Assembly (NCBI GenBank): GCA_036374795.1
Contig: DASUTC010000135.1
Span: 1-34,716, forward strand
Direction: 5' to 3'
Source of the DNA: Herpetosiphonaceae bacterium
GTDB taxonomy: Bacteria > Chloroflexota > Chloroflexia > Chloroflexales > Kallotenuaceae
Length of the DNA stretch: 34,716 nucleotides
Each line of letters begins with the position of its first letter. The stretch's first letter is position 1. Both the position numbers and the translations under genes were made by a program. Positions 1-8,121 of this stretch are shown in pieces. Under the pieces are notes generated by a model. That model was not told where the DNA came from. It did not search any database and saw nothing but the letters and a program-made list of their open reading frames with translations.

Positions 1-1
1 C

Positions 2-148
2 TGGCAGCAGGCGGCGCTGCTCGATGAGGATTCTAGCATAGATCGGCCCTACCTGGCAGACGATCTCGGCCAGCACGCGGCACGCGATCAACCTGTTGTC
101 TTCAGCGCGATCCCAATACTTTCTCTACGAGATACTAACAACTTCTGA
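2..148 (+). CDS. Possible C-terminal end of an upstream gene (partial)
   Basis: A frame is open from the left edge and ends at a TGA at 146-148, giving 48 residues that start WQQAALLDEDSS and end RDTNNF. The composition is protein-like (mixed acidic and hydrophobic residues), and the next gene on the same strand starts about 150 bases further on. I recognise no family. The stretch is too short to exclude a chance open frame, so it is offered only as the probable tail of a gene lying mostly outside the window. Confidence 0.3.
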   Translation, partial: WQQAALLDEDSSIDRPYLADDLGQHAARDQPVVFSAIPILSLRDTNNF

Positions 149-302
149 ATATCATGGCGGTATCCTTGGGATCATGCCGCAGCACCACACCGGATCAGCG
201 CCTACTGGAGCGCAAGGGTCGTGAAGCTGTACGTAGCATGTGGCTCAGAACCGAATACCGATGCTCGGCACAATTGCCAGCACAAAAAAGGAGCACAGGA
301 GC

Positions 303-875
303 ATGACCCTCAAAAAACTCTGGATACTTGCCATCACACCGCTGCTGGTCTTGATCCTGGCCGCCTGTGGCAGTAATGCCGCATCCTCAACCACGGCTGC
401 ATCCGGCTCAGGGGAGCAGACAACGACGCCAGCCGCAAGCGCCGCAGCTACAGCGGGCGCTGTAGGGGCAGCATCGGATGCGGGCGCAGCAGGGGCAGCG
501 CAGACTACGAAGCTGAATCTGAACACGGCGACCGAGGAGCAGTTGCTCGGCACCATCCCCAACTTTAGCCAGCGCATGGTCCGTGAGTTCATGGAGTATC
601 GCCCGTATATCAGCATCGAGCAGTTCCGACGCGAGATCGGCAAATATGTCGATGCCGCGCAAGTCGCCGCCTACGAGCAGTACGTCTACGTGCCCATCGA
701 CGTGGACGAGTCCGATGCGGCAACGTTGCAACAGATTCCAGGCGTCGACCCAACGATTGCCAACAGCCTGATCGCAGGCCGGCCCTACGGCTCGAACCAG
801 GCATTCCTTGCCACGCTTGGCACGTCTGTCTCGCCCGACCAGCTAGCAGCAGCAGCGGCCTATCTCGCGGACTAA
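303..875 (+). CDS. Secreted lipoprotein with two helix-hairpin-helix (ComEA-like) repeats
   Basis: 190 aa from the ATG at 303, chosen because AAGGAG (288-293) sits 9 bases upstream and the protein then begins with a clean lipoprotein signal: MTLKKLW, a hydrophobic run, and lipobox LAAC with Cys at about residue 22. An upstream in-frame ATG at 240 would add 21 residues before the signal and is less likely. A Ser/Thr/Ala/Gly-rich linker (residues ~23-75) leads to two helix-hairpin-helix units. The first starts LNLNTATEEQLLGTIP and the second DVDESDAATLQQIPGV, the pattern of ComEA and PF12836 domains that bind DNA non-specifically. Inference: an outer-face DNA- or polymer-binding lipoprotein. 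No competence genes are adjacent, so a role in DNA uptake is unproven. Confidence 0.8.
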   Translation: MTLKKLWILAITPLLVLILAACGSNAASSTTAASGSGEQTTTPAASAAATAGAVGAASDAGAAGAAQTTKLNLNTATEEQLLGTIPNFSQRMVREFMEYRPYISIEQFRREIGKYVDAAQVAAYEQYVYVPIDVDESDAATLQQIPGVDPTIANSLIAGRPYGSNQAFLATLGTSVSPDQLAAAAAYLAD

Positions 876-886
876 GCATGATTGAG

Positions 887-918
887 GACGGGCCAGCAGA
901 TGGCATGGCTGGTCCGTC
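887..918 (+). terminator. Hairpin downstream of the lipoprotein gene
   Basis: GACGGGCCAGC (887-897) pairs with GCTGGTCCGTC (908-918) with one G-U pair and a 10-base loop, starting 11 bases after the stop codon. There is no U-tract, so it is either a weak or factor-assisted terminator or an mRNA-stabilising hairpin. Confidence 0.4.
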
Positions 919-936
919 TGATAGGAAACACGGCCC

Positions 937-1419
937 ATGGATACAAGTACGATCGCTCAGCGGCTCCGCAGCTTTCTCCTGGTACTATCAGGATGCCTGT
1001 GCATCTTTACCGCTGTCGAACTCTTGCTAAGCGAACACATGGAGAGCGCGATCCAGCTCATCCCCCTCGCGCTGTGCGGCCTGGGGCTGGTTGCGGTCCT
1101 CGCTGCGCTGATCCGTCCCCAGCGGGCCATCCTCTGGGCGCTGCGGCTGATCATGGCGCTGCTGATTGCGGGTAGCCTCTTCGGCATTGTCGAGCACTGG
1201 GAAGCCAACATCGCGTTTGAGCGCGACATTCGGCCCAATGCCGCGACCGGCGTGGTCGTGCTGGCGGCGTTGCGTGGAGCCAGCCCGCTGCTTGCGCCCG
1301 GCATGCTGGCGCTCGCCGGAACGCTTGGGCTAGGCGCAACCTATTATCACCCCGCGCTCGGCCAGCCAACGACAGCCAGCGAGCGGCGTTTCATGGGCCT
1401 GTTTCGCGATTGTCGCTGA
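937..1419 (+). CDS. Small integral membrane protein, function unknown
   Basis: 160 aa starting at ATG 937, with AGGA at 923-926 and a 10-base spacer. About four hydrophobic segments are visible: residues ~12-31, ~40-59, ~62-84 and ~104-135. A charged loop (EHWEANIAFERD) lies between the third and fourth. No catalytic motif is evident. It follows the lipoprotein gene on the same strand after 61 bases containing a hairpin and precedes the glycosyltransferase gene by about 100 bases. I do not recognise a named family; the topology is a generic four-helix small membrane protein. Confidence 0.65.
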   Translation: MDTSTIAQRLRSFLLVLSGCLCIFTAVELLLSEHMESAIQLIPLALCGLGLVAVLAALIRPQRAILWALRLIMALLIAGSLFGIVEHWEANIAFERDIRPNAATGVVVLAALRGASPLLAPGMLALAGTLGLGATYYHPALGQPTTASERRFMGLFRDCR

Positions 1420-1515
1420 GTATGTGGCGTGGAACTGCGGTATAACGCATAGACTGTTCTATTCGATCGTTGCTGCGCCGACGACACAGCACGTGCAGTT
1501 TGAGGACCAGAAATT

Positions 1516-3555
1516 ATGTCAACACAACTACCGTCCATATCTCGCACGAAAAGCCTCAGGTTCCCGTTCAGCCTACGCCGGACATCGCTCGGACTATGGG
1601 CGATCGTCCTCCTGGCAGCGGTCCTGCGTCTCGCCAACATCGACGCGATCGGACAATCGAACACCTACTACACGGCTGCTGTGGAAAGCATGCTCCAGTC
1701 GTGGCACAACTTCTTCTTTGTTGCCGCCGAGCCGGGCGGCTCCGTCTCGGTCGACAAGCCGCCGGTTGGCCTGTGGATCGAGGTGCTCTCAGCCTACCTA
1801 CTGGGTGTCAGCGGCTTTGCCACCGTGCTGCCGCAGATCCTTGCGGGTATCGGCTCGGTGATCCTGCTCCATCATCTGGTGCGGCGCTCCTTCGGCGATG
1901 GCGCGGGCCTGCTATCGGCCCTCGTGCTGGCGGTAACACCCGTGATGATCGCCGTCGAGCGCAACAACACGCAGGACGCCACGCTGATCTTCACGCTGCT
2001 GCTGGCGGCCTGGGCCTTCATCAAGGCCACTGAAACCCGCAGGCTTCGATTTTTGATCCTTGGCGCGGTGCTGATTGGCATCGGGTTCAACATCAAGATG
2101 ATGCAGGTGTTGTTGCCGGTGCCCGCGCTGTACGCGCTGTACTTCTTTGGCTCGCAGCAGCGCTGGTGGCGCAAGCTCGGCCACCTGGGACTCGCCACGC
2201 TGGTGCTTATTCCTGTCGCGCTCTCGTGGGCGGTGATCGTCGATCTCACGCCCGCCGACCAGCGACCCTATGTTGGCAGCAGCGGAAACAACTCCGCGCT
2301 CAACCTGATCGTCGGCTATAACGGCATCCAGCGGCTGGTCGGCATCATGGGCGGTAGTCGCCAGCGACTAGCGTTTCCACCCGGCGGTATGCCCGCCCCA
2401 TCAGGTCGGCCCCAGGCCAATGTGCTGATCGGCCCTGGTGCGGCTCCTGGCGGACCCGGCGGCTCGTTTGGCACGGGCAGCCCCGGCGTGCTGCGCATGT
2501 TCCAAATCGGCCTCGCGGCTCAGGCGAGCTGGCTGCTGCCGTTCGCGCTGACCATGCTCGTGGCGATGGCGGCGAGCGTCTCCTGGCGACGACCGCAGAC
2601 CGAGCTGCATCGAGGGCTGTTCCTATGGGGCGGCTGGCTGCTGACGTGCGCCATCTTCTTCAGCGTCGCGGGTTTCTTCCACCAGTACTACCTGGCGATG
2701 CTCGGCCCACCGCTCGCCGCAATCGTGGCGCTGGGCTTGATGTTCCTGTGGCATCTGCGGACCAGCCACCCTCTGCGCGCGGCGCTGCTACTGCTGCTGG
2801 CTGCGGTCGTCACGCTGGCCTTTCAGTCCTACGCCGTCAGCATGTACATGGCAAACCCGTGGTGGGTTGCCGTCCCGCTGGGCCTTGGCGGAATCGGGCT
2901 GGGCCTGTTCCTGCTGCGCGCGCGGCACGGCGTGGGCATGCTGCCGCGCGTAAGCTTCGGATTGGTCATAGCCGCGCTGCTCATCGTGCCGACCGTGTGG
3001 TCCTGCCTGACAACGGCCTACGCGGACACGAGCAGCCCGCTCACACAGGCATATACGGGGAATCTCGGCAGGTTTGGAATGGGCGGTCCCCCGAATGGGG
3101 CGGCGTTCGGCGGGGCGGCTCCTGCGGCGGTGCCTGGGGGCGACATGGGAGGAGCCGTCAATCAAACGTTGCTGGACTACCTCCAGGCCAACACCCAGGA
3201 CACGAAGTACCTGATAGTCGTACCCAGCGCCAACGTCGGCGCGGCGTACGTGCTGGCAACCAGCCGACCGGTGCTGTACGCGGGTGGCTTTAGCGGCAGC
3301 GATCCGGTGATCGACGGGGATGATCTCGCCAGGCTGGTCGCCAGCGGCGACGTCCGCTATGTGCTGTGGGGCGGCGGTGGTGGCCCTGGCGGTGGCCCTA
3401 ACCCCAGCATCAGCCAGTACGTGCAATCAGCGTGCAGCGTCGTCACCGAGCCCGGCCTCGGCACGCCGACCAGCAGCGCGCCGAGCACGGACAGGCCACC
3501 AGCGTTTCCTGGCGGTCGCGGCGGACCGATGACGCTGTACCGCTGCGGATCGTGA
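1516..3555 (+). CDS. GT-C glycosyltransferase, ArnT/YkcB-like (PMT_2 type) membrane protein
   Basis: 679 aa, start ATG 1516 with GAGGA (1502-1506). The N-terminal half has the GT-C hallmarks: a first membrane helix followed by an acidic extracytoplasmic loop (RLANIDAIGQSNTYY), the YkcB-type SVDKPPVGLW motif, and ERNNTQDA in a later loop. Ten or more membrane spans follow to about residue 500. Gly/Pro-rich stretches occur around residues 285-325, 515-550 and 617-627. The C-terminal soluble part (TKYLIVVPSANVGAAYVLATS) resembles the YkcA/YkcB C-terminal domain. Family knowledge: these enzymes transfer sugars from polyprenyl-phosphate carriers to lipids, proteins or wall polymers on the outer face of the membrane. 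The exact donor and acceptor cannot be read here. It seems to be transcribed alone and ends at a long hairpin. Confidence 0.85.
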   Translation: MSTQLPSISRTKSLRFPFSLRRTSLGLWAIVLLAAVLRLANIDAIGQSNTYYTAAVESMLQSWHNFFFVAAEPGGSVSVDKPPVGLWIEVLSAYLLGVSGFATVLPQILAGIGSVILLHHLVRRSFGDGAGLLSALVLAVTPVMIAVERNNTQDATLIFTLLLAAWAFIKATETRRLRFLILGAVLIGIGFNIKMMQVLLPVPALYALYFFGSQQRWWRKLGHLGLATLVLIPVALSWAVIVDLTPADQRPYVGSSGNNSALNLIVGYNGIQRLVGIMGGSRQRLAFPPGGMPAPSGRPQANVLIGPGAAPGGPGGSFGTGSPGVLRMFQIGLAAQASWLLPFALTMLVAMAASVSWRRPQTELHRGLFLWGGWLLTCAIFFSVAGFFHQYYLAMLGPPLAAIVALGLMFLWHLRTSHPLRAALLLLLAAVVTLAFQSYAVSMYMANPWWVAVPLGLGGIGLGLFLLRARHGVGMLPRVSFGLVIAALLIVPTVWSCLTTAYADTSSPLTQAYTGNLGRFGMGGPPNGAAFGGAAPAAVPGGDMGGAVNQTLLDYLQANTQDTKYLIVVPSANVGAAYVLATSRPVLYAGGFSGSDPVIDGDDLARLVASGDVRYVLWGGGGGPGGGPNPSISQYVQSACSVVTEPGLGTPTSSAPSTDRPPAFPGGRGGPMTLYRCGS

Positions 3556-3575
3556 GCGATGCCTGGGCCAGAGAC

Positions 3576-3612
3576 GGCGGGGCGGGCAAGCGCTGAACTT
3601 GCCCGCCCCGCC
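3576..3612 (+). terminator. Perfect 15-bp stem between convergent genes
   Basis: GGCGGGGCGGGCAAG (3576-3590) pairs perfectly with 3598-3612 across a 7-base loop, between the glycosyltransferase gene ending at 3555 and the dipeptidase gene ending at 3686 on the other strand. It has no T-run on either side, yet the position and length of the stem suggest a bidirectional transcription barrier. Confidence 0.6.
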
Positions 3613-3685
3613 GTGCTCGGCTATCCCGCCGATTGCCGCCCGGAGATGCACCACGCGAGCCAGCTCGCCCCGCTCCTGGGGCGTT

Positions 3686-5083
3686 CTATCGCGCTGCCCG
3701 CCGCCCCTTGGTCGGCAGATCGGCGAGACGATGCAGCAGCCGGATATACGCGCGCTGGCCCGACTCGAAGCTGGACAGGCGGAAGAACTCATCGGGCGCA
3801 TGCATCTGCTCATCCGGCAGCGCGAAGGCGAAGTTGACCGTGTACACGCCGAGATCATTCAGAAAGACCATCATGATCGGAATACTGCCGCCGGAGCGCA
3901 CATAATACGGCTCGCGTCCGTACAGCTCGATCAGCACGGACCGCGCCGCCTCGTTGCCCGGATGATCGGCGGGCATCAGGTATGGATAGGCGCGGAACGG
4001 CTGCTGCTGAGCCTGGACCCTCACGCCCTGCGGCGCGTGCTTGTGGACATGGTCGATCACCCGCTGCGCGATCGTGGTCGGGTCTTGATTCGGGACCAGA
4101 CGGCAGGTTATTTTGGCATGTGCCTCGTTGGGCAGCACCGTCTTGACGCCCTCGCCCTGGAATCCGCCGTAGATGCCGTTAATCTCCAGCGTCGGTCGTG
4201 TCCAGGTGCGCTCACGCGTCGTGTAGCCGGGCTCGCCATACAGCGCGTCGATGCCCAGCTTCCGGCAGTACTCCTGCTCGTCGAAGGGCACGGCAGCCAC
4301 AGCGGCGCGCTCCGCATCGCTGAGCTCGGCGACATCATCGTAAAAGCCCTCTACCAGGATCTTGCCGTCGGGACTACGCATCGTGTCGAGGATGCGCACC
4401 AGCGCGTGGAGCGGATTCTGGATCGCGCCGCCGTACTCGCCGGAGTGCAGATCGCTGACGGCTCCCTGCACATCGATCTGGATCGCACAGCCGCCGCGTA
4501 AGCCAAGCAGAATCGCTGGCTCTGTCTCGCTCCACTGGCCGCCGTCGGCGCTCACGGCCAGATCGCAGGCCAGCAGCTCACGGTGCGCCGCGACAAACGC
4601 CGGGATCTGCGGGCTTCCGATCTCCTCCTGGCCCTCGAAGAGGAACTTCAGGTTAACAGGCAGCGATCCCTCGCTCGCGAGCAGCGCCTCGACCACCAGA
4701 ATCGGCACGAGCATGTTGCCTTTGTCGTCGCTCGCGCCACGGGCATAGACCCGCCCATCGCGGACTACCGGCTCGAACGGCGGCGAGGTCCACAGCGCGA
4801 GCGGATCGACCGGCTGCGTATCGAAGTGCCCGTAGATCAGGATCGTCGGCTTCCCGGCGGCGTGAAGCCAATCGCCATACACGACGGGATGGCCGCCCGT
4901 CGGAAAGATCTGCACATGCTCGATGCCTGCGGCGCTCATACGCCCGGCAACCCACGCGGCGGCACGCTCGACATCGCCGGCGTGTTCCGGCAGCGACGAG
5001 ATACTAGGAATACGAAGAAACTCAAGCAGTTCGTCGAGGTAGCGCGCTTGCTGCGCATGGAGGTACGTTTCTGCCTGGGACAT
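3686..5083 (-). CDS. M20 family metallo-dipeptidase
   Basis: 465 aa, the normal length for an M20 dipeptidase. The start at 5083 is supported by TAAGGAG five bases upstream on the minus strand. All metal-site motifs are visible: YGHFDTQPVDP (His86, Asp88), GRVYARGASDDKGN (Asp119 region), FEGQEEIGS (catalytic Glu153, metal Glu154), SADGG, and a C-terminal His in the PDEQMHAPDEFF stretch. The RSGGSIPIMM segment is typical of the lid and substrate site. Family role: a cytoplasmic di-zinc (or Mn) peptidase cleaving dipeptides or N-blocked amino acids. It stands alone, convergent with the glycosyltransferase gene, and its upstream region holds word repeats. The substrate is not predictable. Confidence 0.92.
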   Translation of the reverse strand: MSQAETYLHAQQARYLDELLEFLRIPSISSLPEHAGDVERAAAWVAGRMSAAGIEHVQIFPTGGHPVVYGDWLHAAGKPTILIYGHFDTQPVDPLALWTSPPFEPVVRDGRVYARGASDDKGNMLVPILVVEALLASEGSLPVNLKFLFEGQEEIGSPQIPAFVAAHRELLACDLAVSADGGQWSETEPAILLGLRGGCAIQIDVQGAVSDLHSGEYGGAIQNPLHALVRILDTMRSPDGKILVEGFYDDVAELSDAERAAVAAVPFDEQEYCRKLGIDALYGEPGYTTRERTWTRPTLEINGIYGGFQGEGVKTVLPNEAHAKITCRLVPNQDPTTIAQRVIDHVHKHAPQGVRVQAQQQPFRAYPYLMPADHPGNEAARSVLIELYGREPYYVRSGGSIPIMMVFLNDLGVYTVNFAFALPDEQMHAPDEFFRLSSFESGQRAYIRLLHRLADLPTKGRRAAR

Positions 5084-5164
5084 GCTAACTCCTTATGGTA
5101 CACAGCGCATATTGTACTCCCAATCTGTCCTTTGTCTATCAGCAATCTTCAGGGCCTCGAATTC

Positions 5165-5262
5165 AGCGAACAAAGGAACAAAAGAACAAAGGAACCGAGT
5201 GTCTTCTGGGCGCACCAAGTTCCAGGCGCCGGAAACTCGGAACTTGGAACTTGGAACTTCTA
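5165..5262 (+). repeat. Intergenic short-word repeat block A (GAACAAAG / GGAACTTGGAACTT)
   Basis: The block is built of reiterated words: GAACAAAGGAACAAAAGAAC followed by further AAAGGAAC copies, then CTTCTGGGCGCAC (5203-5215), then tandem GGAACTT units. The 13-mer CTTCTGGGCGCAC recurs inverted at 33087-33099 inside the NRPS gene. Related words occur at 13995-14165 and 30990-31070. It fills the gap between the dipeptidase start and the phosphoesterase stop. Confidence 0.6.
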
Positions 5263-5264
5263 CG

Positions 5265-7895
5265 CTAGCGCGGCAGCGCGTCGGCGGGGATGGACGGCGG
5301 CTTCTGTGACTCGTCCGCTGGTATCACCACCGCCGCTGTCGGCTCCGGCATCGCTAACGCCCTGGCGATCTCGACCGGCAGCCGCTCCCATTCGACGGGC
5401 GGCAAAGTCTGGTCGCCGTCCGGCCCCTGTGCCAGGTTCGGGATCAGCACCAGCCTCCAGCCCTGCGCATCGAGATGCATATGCGCCTCGACAAAGCTCT
5501 GAAGCAGCGGCAGACGATCGTGCTCCAAAAAGTTGGTGAAGCCCTTGGCGAGGATGCGGGACTCGTACCAGGCGCGGATGCGATTGAGCCAGGCGTCGCC
5601 CGCCGTTCGATCCCATCGTCGATTCTTTTGCGGCCCGAACTTGGCGCGCATCATCTCGGCGCTCGGAAAGAGATTATGCAGCACAACCCGATCCGGGCCG
5701 CACTGCGCATCGTGGAAGACGTAGCGATCGTCGAGCGGCATCGGACCTCCGGCATAGCCGCAGATCCAGTCGCCATCCATCGGACACGACAGATAGGCAC
5801 CGCCGCCGCCGTTCACGATATGATACATCACATGCTCGCGACCGTCGGCGGTGTAGCGGACCTCGTACTGCTGATAGGTATGCGTATCGCCGCCCATCAC
5901 CACATCCACCCGATGCGCCCGCAGCAGTTGGTATAGCTCGGCGTGCATGCCCTGCGTGTCAAACTTGCCATCGACATACAGCGGAGTGCTCAGCAGCACG
6001 AGCTTAAGCTGATCGCGCGCGCGGAGCAGGCAGCGTTCTAGCCAGGCCCGCTGAAGCGCATCGACGGAGCCCGTGCAGCCGGTATCCACGGCGATCACCG
6101 TCAGCGGCACGCCCTGATCGGCAAAGCTGATCTCGAAGAACGGTAGCCGCTGCTGGCTCTCCGGCTGCTGCGGAATGCCGCCAAGCTTCTCCAGGCCGTA
6201 TCGCTCGCGCAAGCGCCGGATCTCGCCCCAGCGCAGCCCGCTCAGCAGGCCACCGTACATCGCCCACGGACCACGCCGCATCGCGTCACGCCAGGGAGTG
6301 CGCTTCGTCTCGTGCGCCGCAGCGTAGCCAAAGTTCGCCAGAAAGCCGTTCAGGTCGTCGTACCAGTCGTGGTTGCCGGGCAGGGCATAGATCGGAATGC
6401 CGTTTTGTGGCGGGCGACCAGGCTGATTGGTGCGGAAGGGCCGATACACCGCGCGCTCATAGTCCATCAGCTCTCCCGCCGGGTAGATCACATCCGAGCT
6501 GATGATCATAAAATCAACATGTTCGTCATCCGTGGCCTGCTTCAACACCTCCGTCCGCGCTCCGCGAATCGGATAGAGCTGGCTATCATCGCCCTCGCCG
6601 GGATCGCCGACGATCGAGAAGGCATAGTGGTTCTTAGGCTCCGCGACGGGCACGATCCGCGCAGCCTCGTCGATCGCCGTGGCAAGATCGGGCCGCGCAT
6701 CCCCGACGATCGCCCTGATGAACGCCTCGCGCATCAGATCGACGTTGCGCGTCTTATCGTAGAGCAGGTCGCGCCACACAACGCGGAAGTTGGGCGGGTC
6801 GAACCACGACAGGCCGCGCGAGCCCGTCAGACGGCGGATCGCGTAGGTCGTGGCGTAGAAGAGCGAGAGCACAAAGAGCATGCTCGCCAGATTATGCGTC
6901 CAGATGTCGATGCTGGCGATCAGCAGGCTATTCGTGTTCTCCGCAATCGACAGACGGATCACCACCCACAGCGGAATCGTCAGCAGCGCCGCGAGCGTCC
7001 CGCCAATCACCATGATCAGGCTCAGAAATTGCACGACGACAATCAGGCCGCCCGTCAGGCTGCTCAGCGATCGATCGCCGGTGCGCCAGCGCCGCCGAAA
7101 TTGCCGCCACAGCGTGACGCCGCCGCAGAAGACCAGATTCGCCAGAATGAAATTGCGCAGCACGACAAACTCTCGCGGCAGCAGCACCAGCACCAGAATG
7201 ATGCTGACCGTCGCGAGCAGCCTGGTGAGCGCCGAGACGGCGCTGGCGACGCGCATCCGCCCGATCGACTTGTGGGTCGCCGGGGCGACTTCCAGCGCGA
7301 TGAAGAGCGCCAGCAGCCACACGCTGATCTTGATGAAGGCCATGCTGCTGGGAAAAGGACCGAAGAACAGCCGCAGCACGTCATCGAGCCACGCCGATTC
7401 GATCCGGGGCAGCCAGGCCGTCACCGCGCTGAGGGCGCTGCTAATCGGCACGTCGTAGGGCGGCAGCAGCCAGCTTAGCCGCACCGCCGAGGCGATCAGC
7501 AGCCACGCCAGCAGCTCGACCGCCCAGCCGAAGTAGGTCTTGATCATGCTCTGGACGGATGGGAACAGCCGCAGCCCGGCGATCTGGATCAGCTCAAGCA
7601 GCGCCATGATCAGCAGCAGGCCCAGGGTTTGCCTCAGGTGAAAGCCCGGATCGGCGCTGACGGTGAGCCAGAGCCAGCTTGTCCAGACGACACTGACGGT
7701 AGCCAGCGACATGGTGACGAGCCGGAGCCAGGAGATCGGCGAGCGGCTGCTCCGAGGCGCAACTTCTGGCCCGGCAGCCAGCCGTGCGCGCGCCGACCAC
7801 TGGTGCAGCAAGACGGCGCAGGCGACCAGACCAAACGAAATCCAGAGGTAAAAGCCTATATCGGACATACTCCCAAAGGATGTGAACTGGAGCAT
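5265..7895 (-). CDS. Multi-pass membrane protein with C-terminal metallophosphoesterase domain
   Basis: 876 aa from ATG 7895 (MLQFTSFG), chosen because GGGAGG lies 6-7 bases upstream; the open frame extends to 8063 without support, and ATG 7868 is the alternative. Residues ~12-420 contain roughly eight to ten hydrophobic helices. The rest is a calcineurin-like metallophosphoesterase: GDPGEGDD at ~430, SSDVIYPAGE, GNHDWYDD at ~505, LLSTPLY, and GGDTHTYQQYE at ~665. GNHD and GDTH supply metal ligands, and GDPGEGD stands where the usual GDxHG/GDxxD motif would be. A Pro-rich C-terminal tail follows. The domain must be cytoplasmic or periplasmic next to the membrane; the substrate (phospholipid, nucleotide or phosphoprotein) is unknown. 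Monocistronic as far as seen. Confidence 0.8.
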   Translation of the reverse strand: MLQFTSFGSMSDIGFYLWISFGLVACAVLLHQWSARARLAAGPEVAPRSSRSPISWLRLVTMSLATVSVVWTSWLWLTVSADPGFHLRQTLGLLLIMALLELIQIAGLRLFPSVQSMIKTYFGWAVELLAWLLIASAVRLSWLLPPYDVPISSALSAVTAWLPRIESAWLDDVLRLFFGPFPSSMAFIKISVWLLALFIALEVAPATHKSIGRMRVASAVSALTRLLATVSIILVLVLLPREFVVLRNFILANLVFCGGVTLWRQFRRRWRTGDRSLSSLTGGLIVVVQFLSLIMVIGGTLAALLTIPLWVVIRLSIAENTNSLLIASIDIWTHNLASMLFVLSLFYATTYAIRRLTGSRGLSWFDPPNFRVVWRDLLYDKTRNVDLMREAFIRAIVGDARPDLATAIDEAARIVPVAEPKNHYAFSIVGDPGEGDDSQLYPIRGARTEVLKQATDDEHVDFMIISSDVIYPAGELMDYERAVYRPFRTNQPGRPPQNGIPIYALPGNHDWYDDLNGFLANFGYAAAHETKRTPWRDAMRRGPWAMYGGLLSGLRWGEIRRLRERYGLEKLGGIPQQPESQQRLPFFEISFADQGVPLTVIAVDTGCTGSVDALQRAWLERCLLRARDQLKLVLLSTPLYVDGKFDTQGMHAELYQLLRAHRVDVVMGGDTHTYQQYEVRYTADGREHVMYHIVNGGGGAYLSCPMDGDWICGYAGGPMPLDDRYVFHDAQCGPDRVVLHNLFPSAEMMRAKFGPQKNRRWDRTAGDAWLNRIRAWYESRILAKGFTNFLEHDRLPLLQSFVEAHMHLDAQGWRLVLIPNLAQGPDGDQTLPPVEWERLPVEIARALAMPEPTAAVVIPADESQKPPSIPADALPR

Positions 7896-7970
7896 AGCGC
7901 GCCTCCCAGAAACTCGCTCTCCACAGCCGCTCTGATGCCAGCAGATTGGTTGACCGATGATCTGTGAATC

Positions 7971-7976
7971 ATTATA
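7971..7976 (-). promoter_or_regulatory. Possible -10 element for the phosphoesterase gene
   Basis: The minus strand reads TATAAT here, about 75 bases upstream of the chosen start at 7895. No good -35 is present at the right distance. A plus-strand pair TTGACC (7950-7955) and TATACG (7973-7978), 17 bases apart, overlaps it but faces no recognised gene. Confidence 0.3.
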
Positions 7977-8031
7977 CGGGACACGTCGATCGAGGCGTGA
8001 TGATGGTTGAATAGCTATATTGGAAACGTTC

Positions 8032-8071
8032 GTAGGGGCGTATAGCGACACTCGACGCAGCACGCCCCTAC
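8032..8071 (-). terminator. GTAGGGGCGT hairpin after the oxidoreductase operon
   Basis: GTAGGGGCGT (8032-8041) and ACGCCCCTAC (8062-8071) form a 10-bp perfect stem with a 20-base loop, 50 bases after the hydrolase stop at 8122 on the minus strand. There is no T-run. GTAGGGGC-type palindromes are also common dispersed repeats in cyanobacteria and Chloroflexota, so it may be a repeat element used as a terminator. Confidence 0.45.
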
Positions 8072-8121
8072 CGTCCGCCCCCGATTATTTGCTCATGCGC
8101 CGGTCGTCTCCGCGCCCGATC

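Noticed and set aside
6312-7478. 388-codon plus-strand frame rich in Arg/Gln/His
   Set aside because: Typical antisense shadow of the phosphoesterase gene; no domain.
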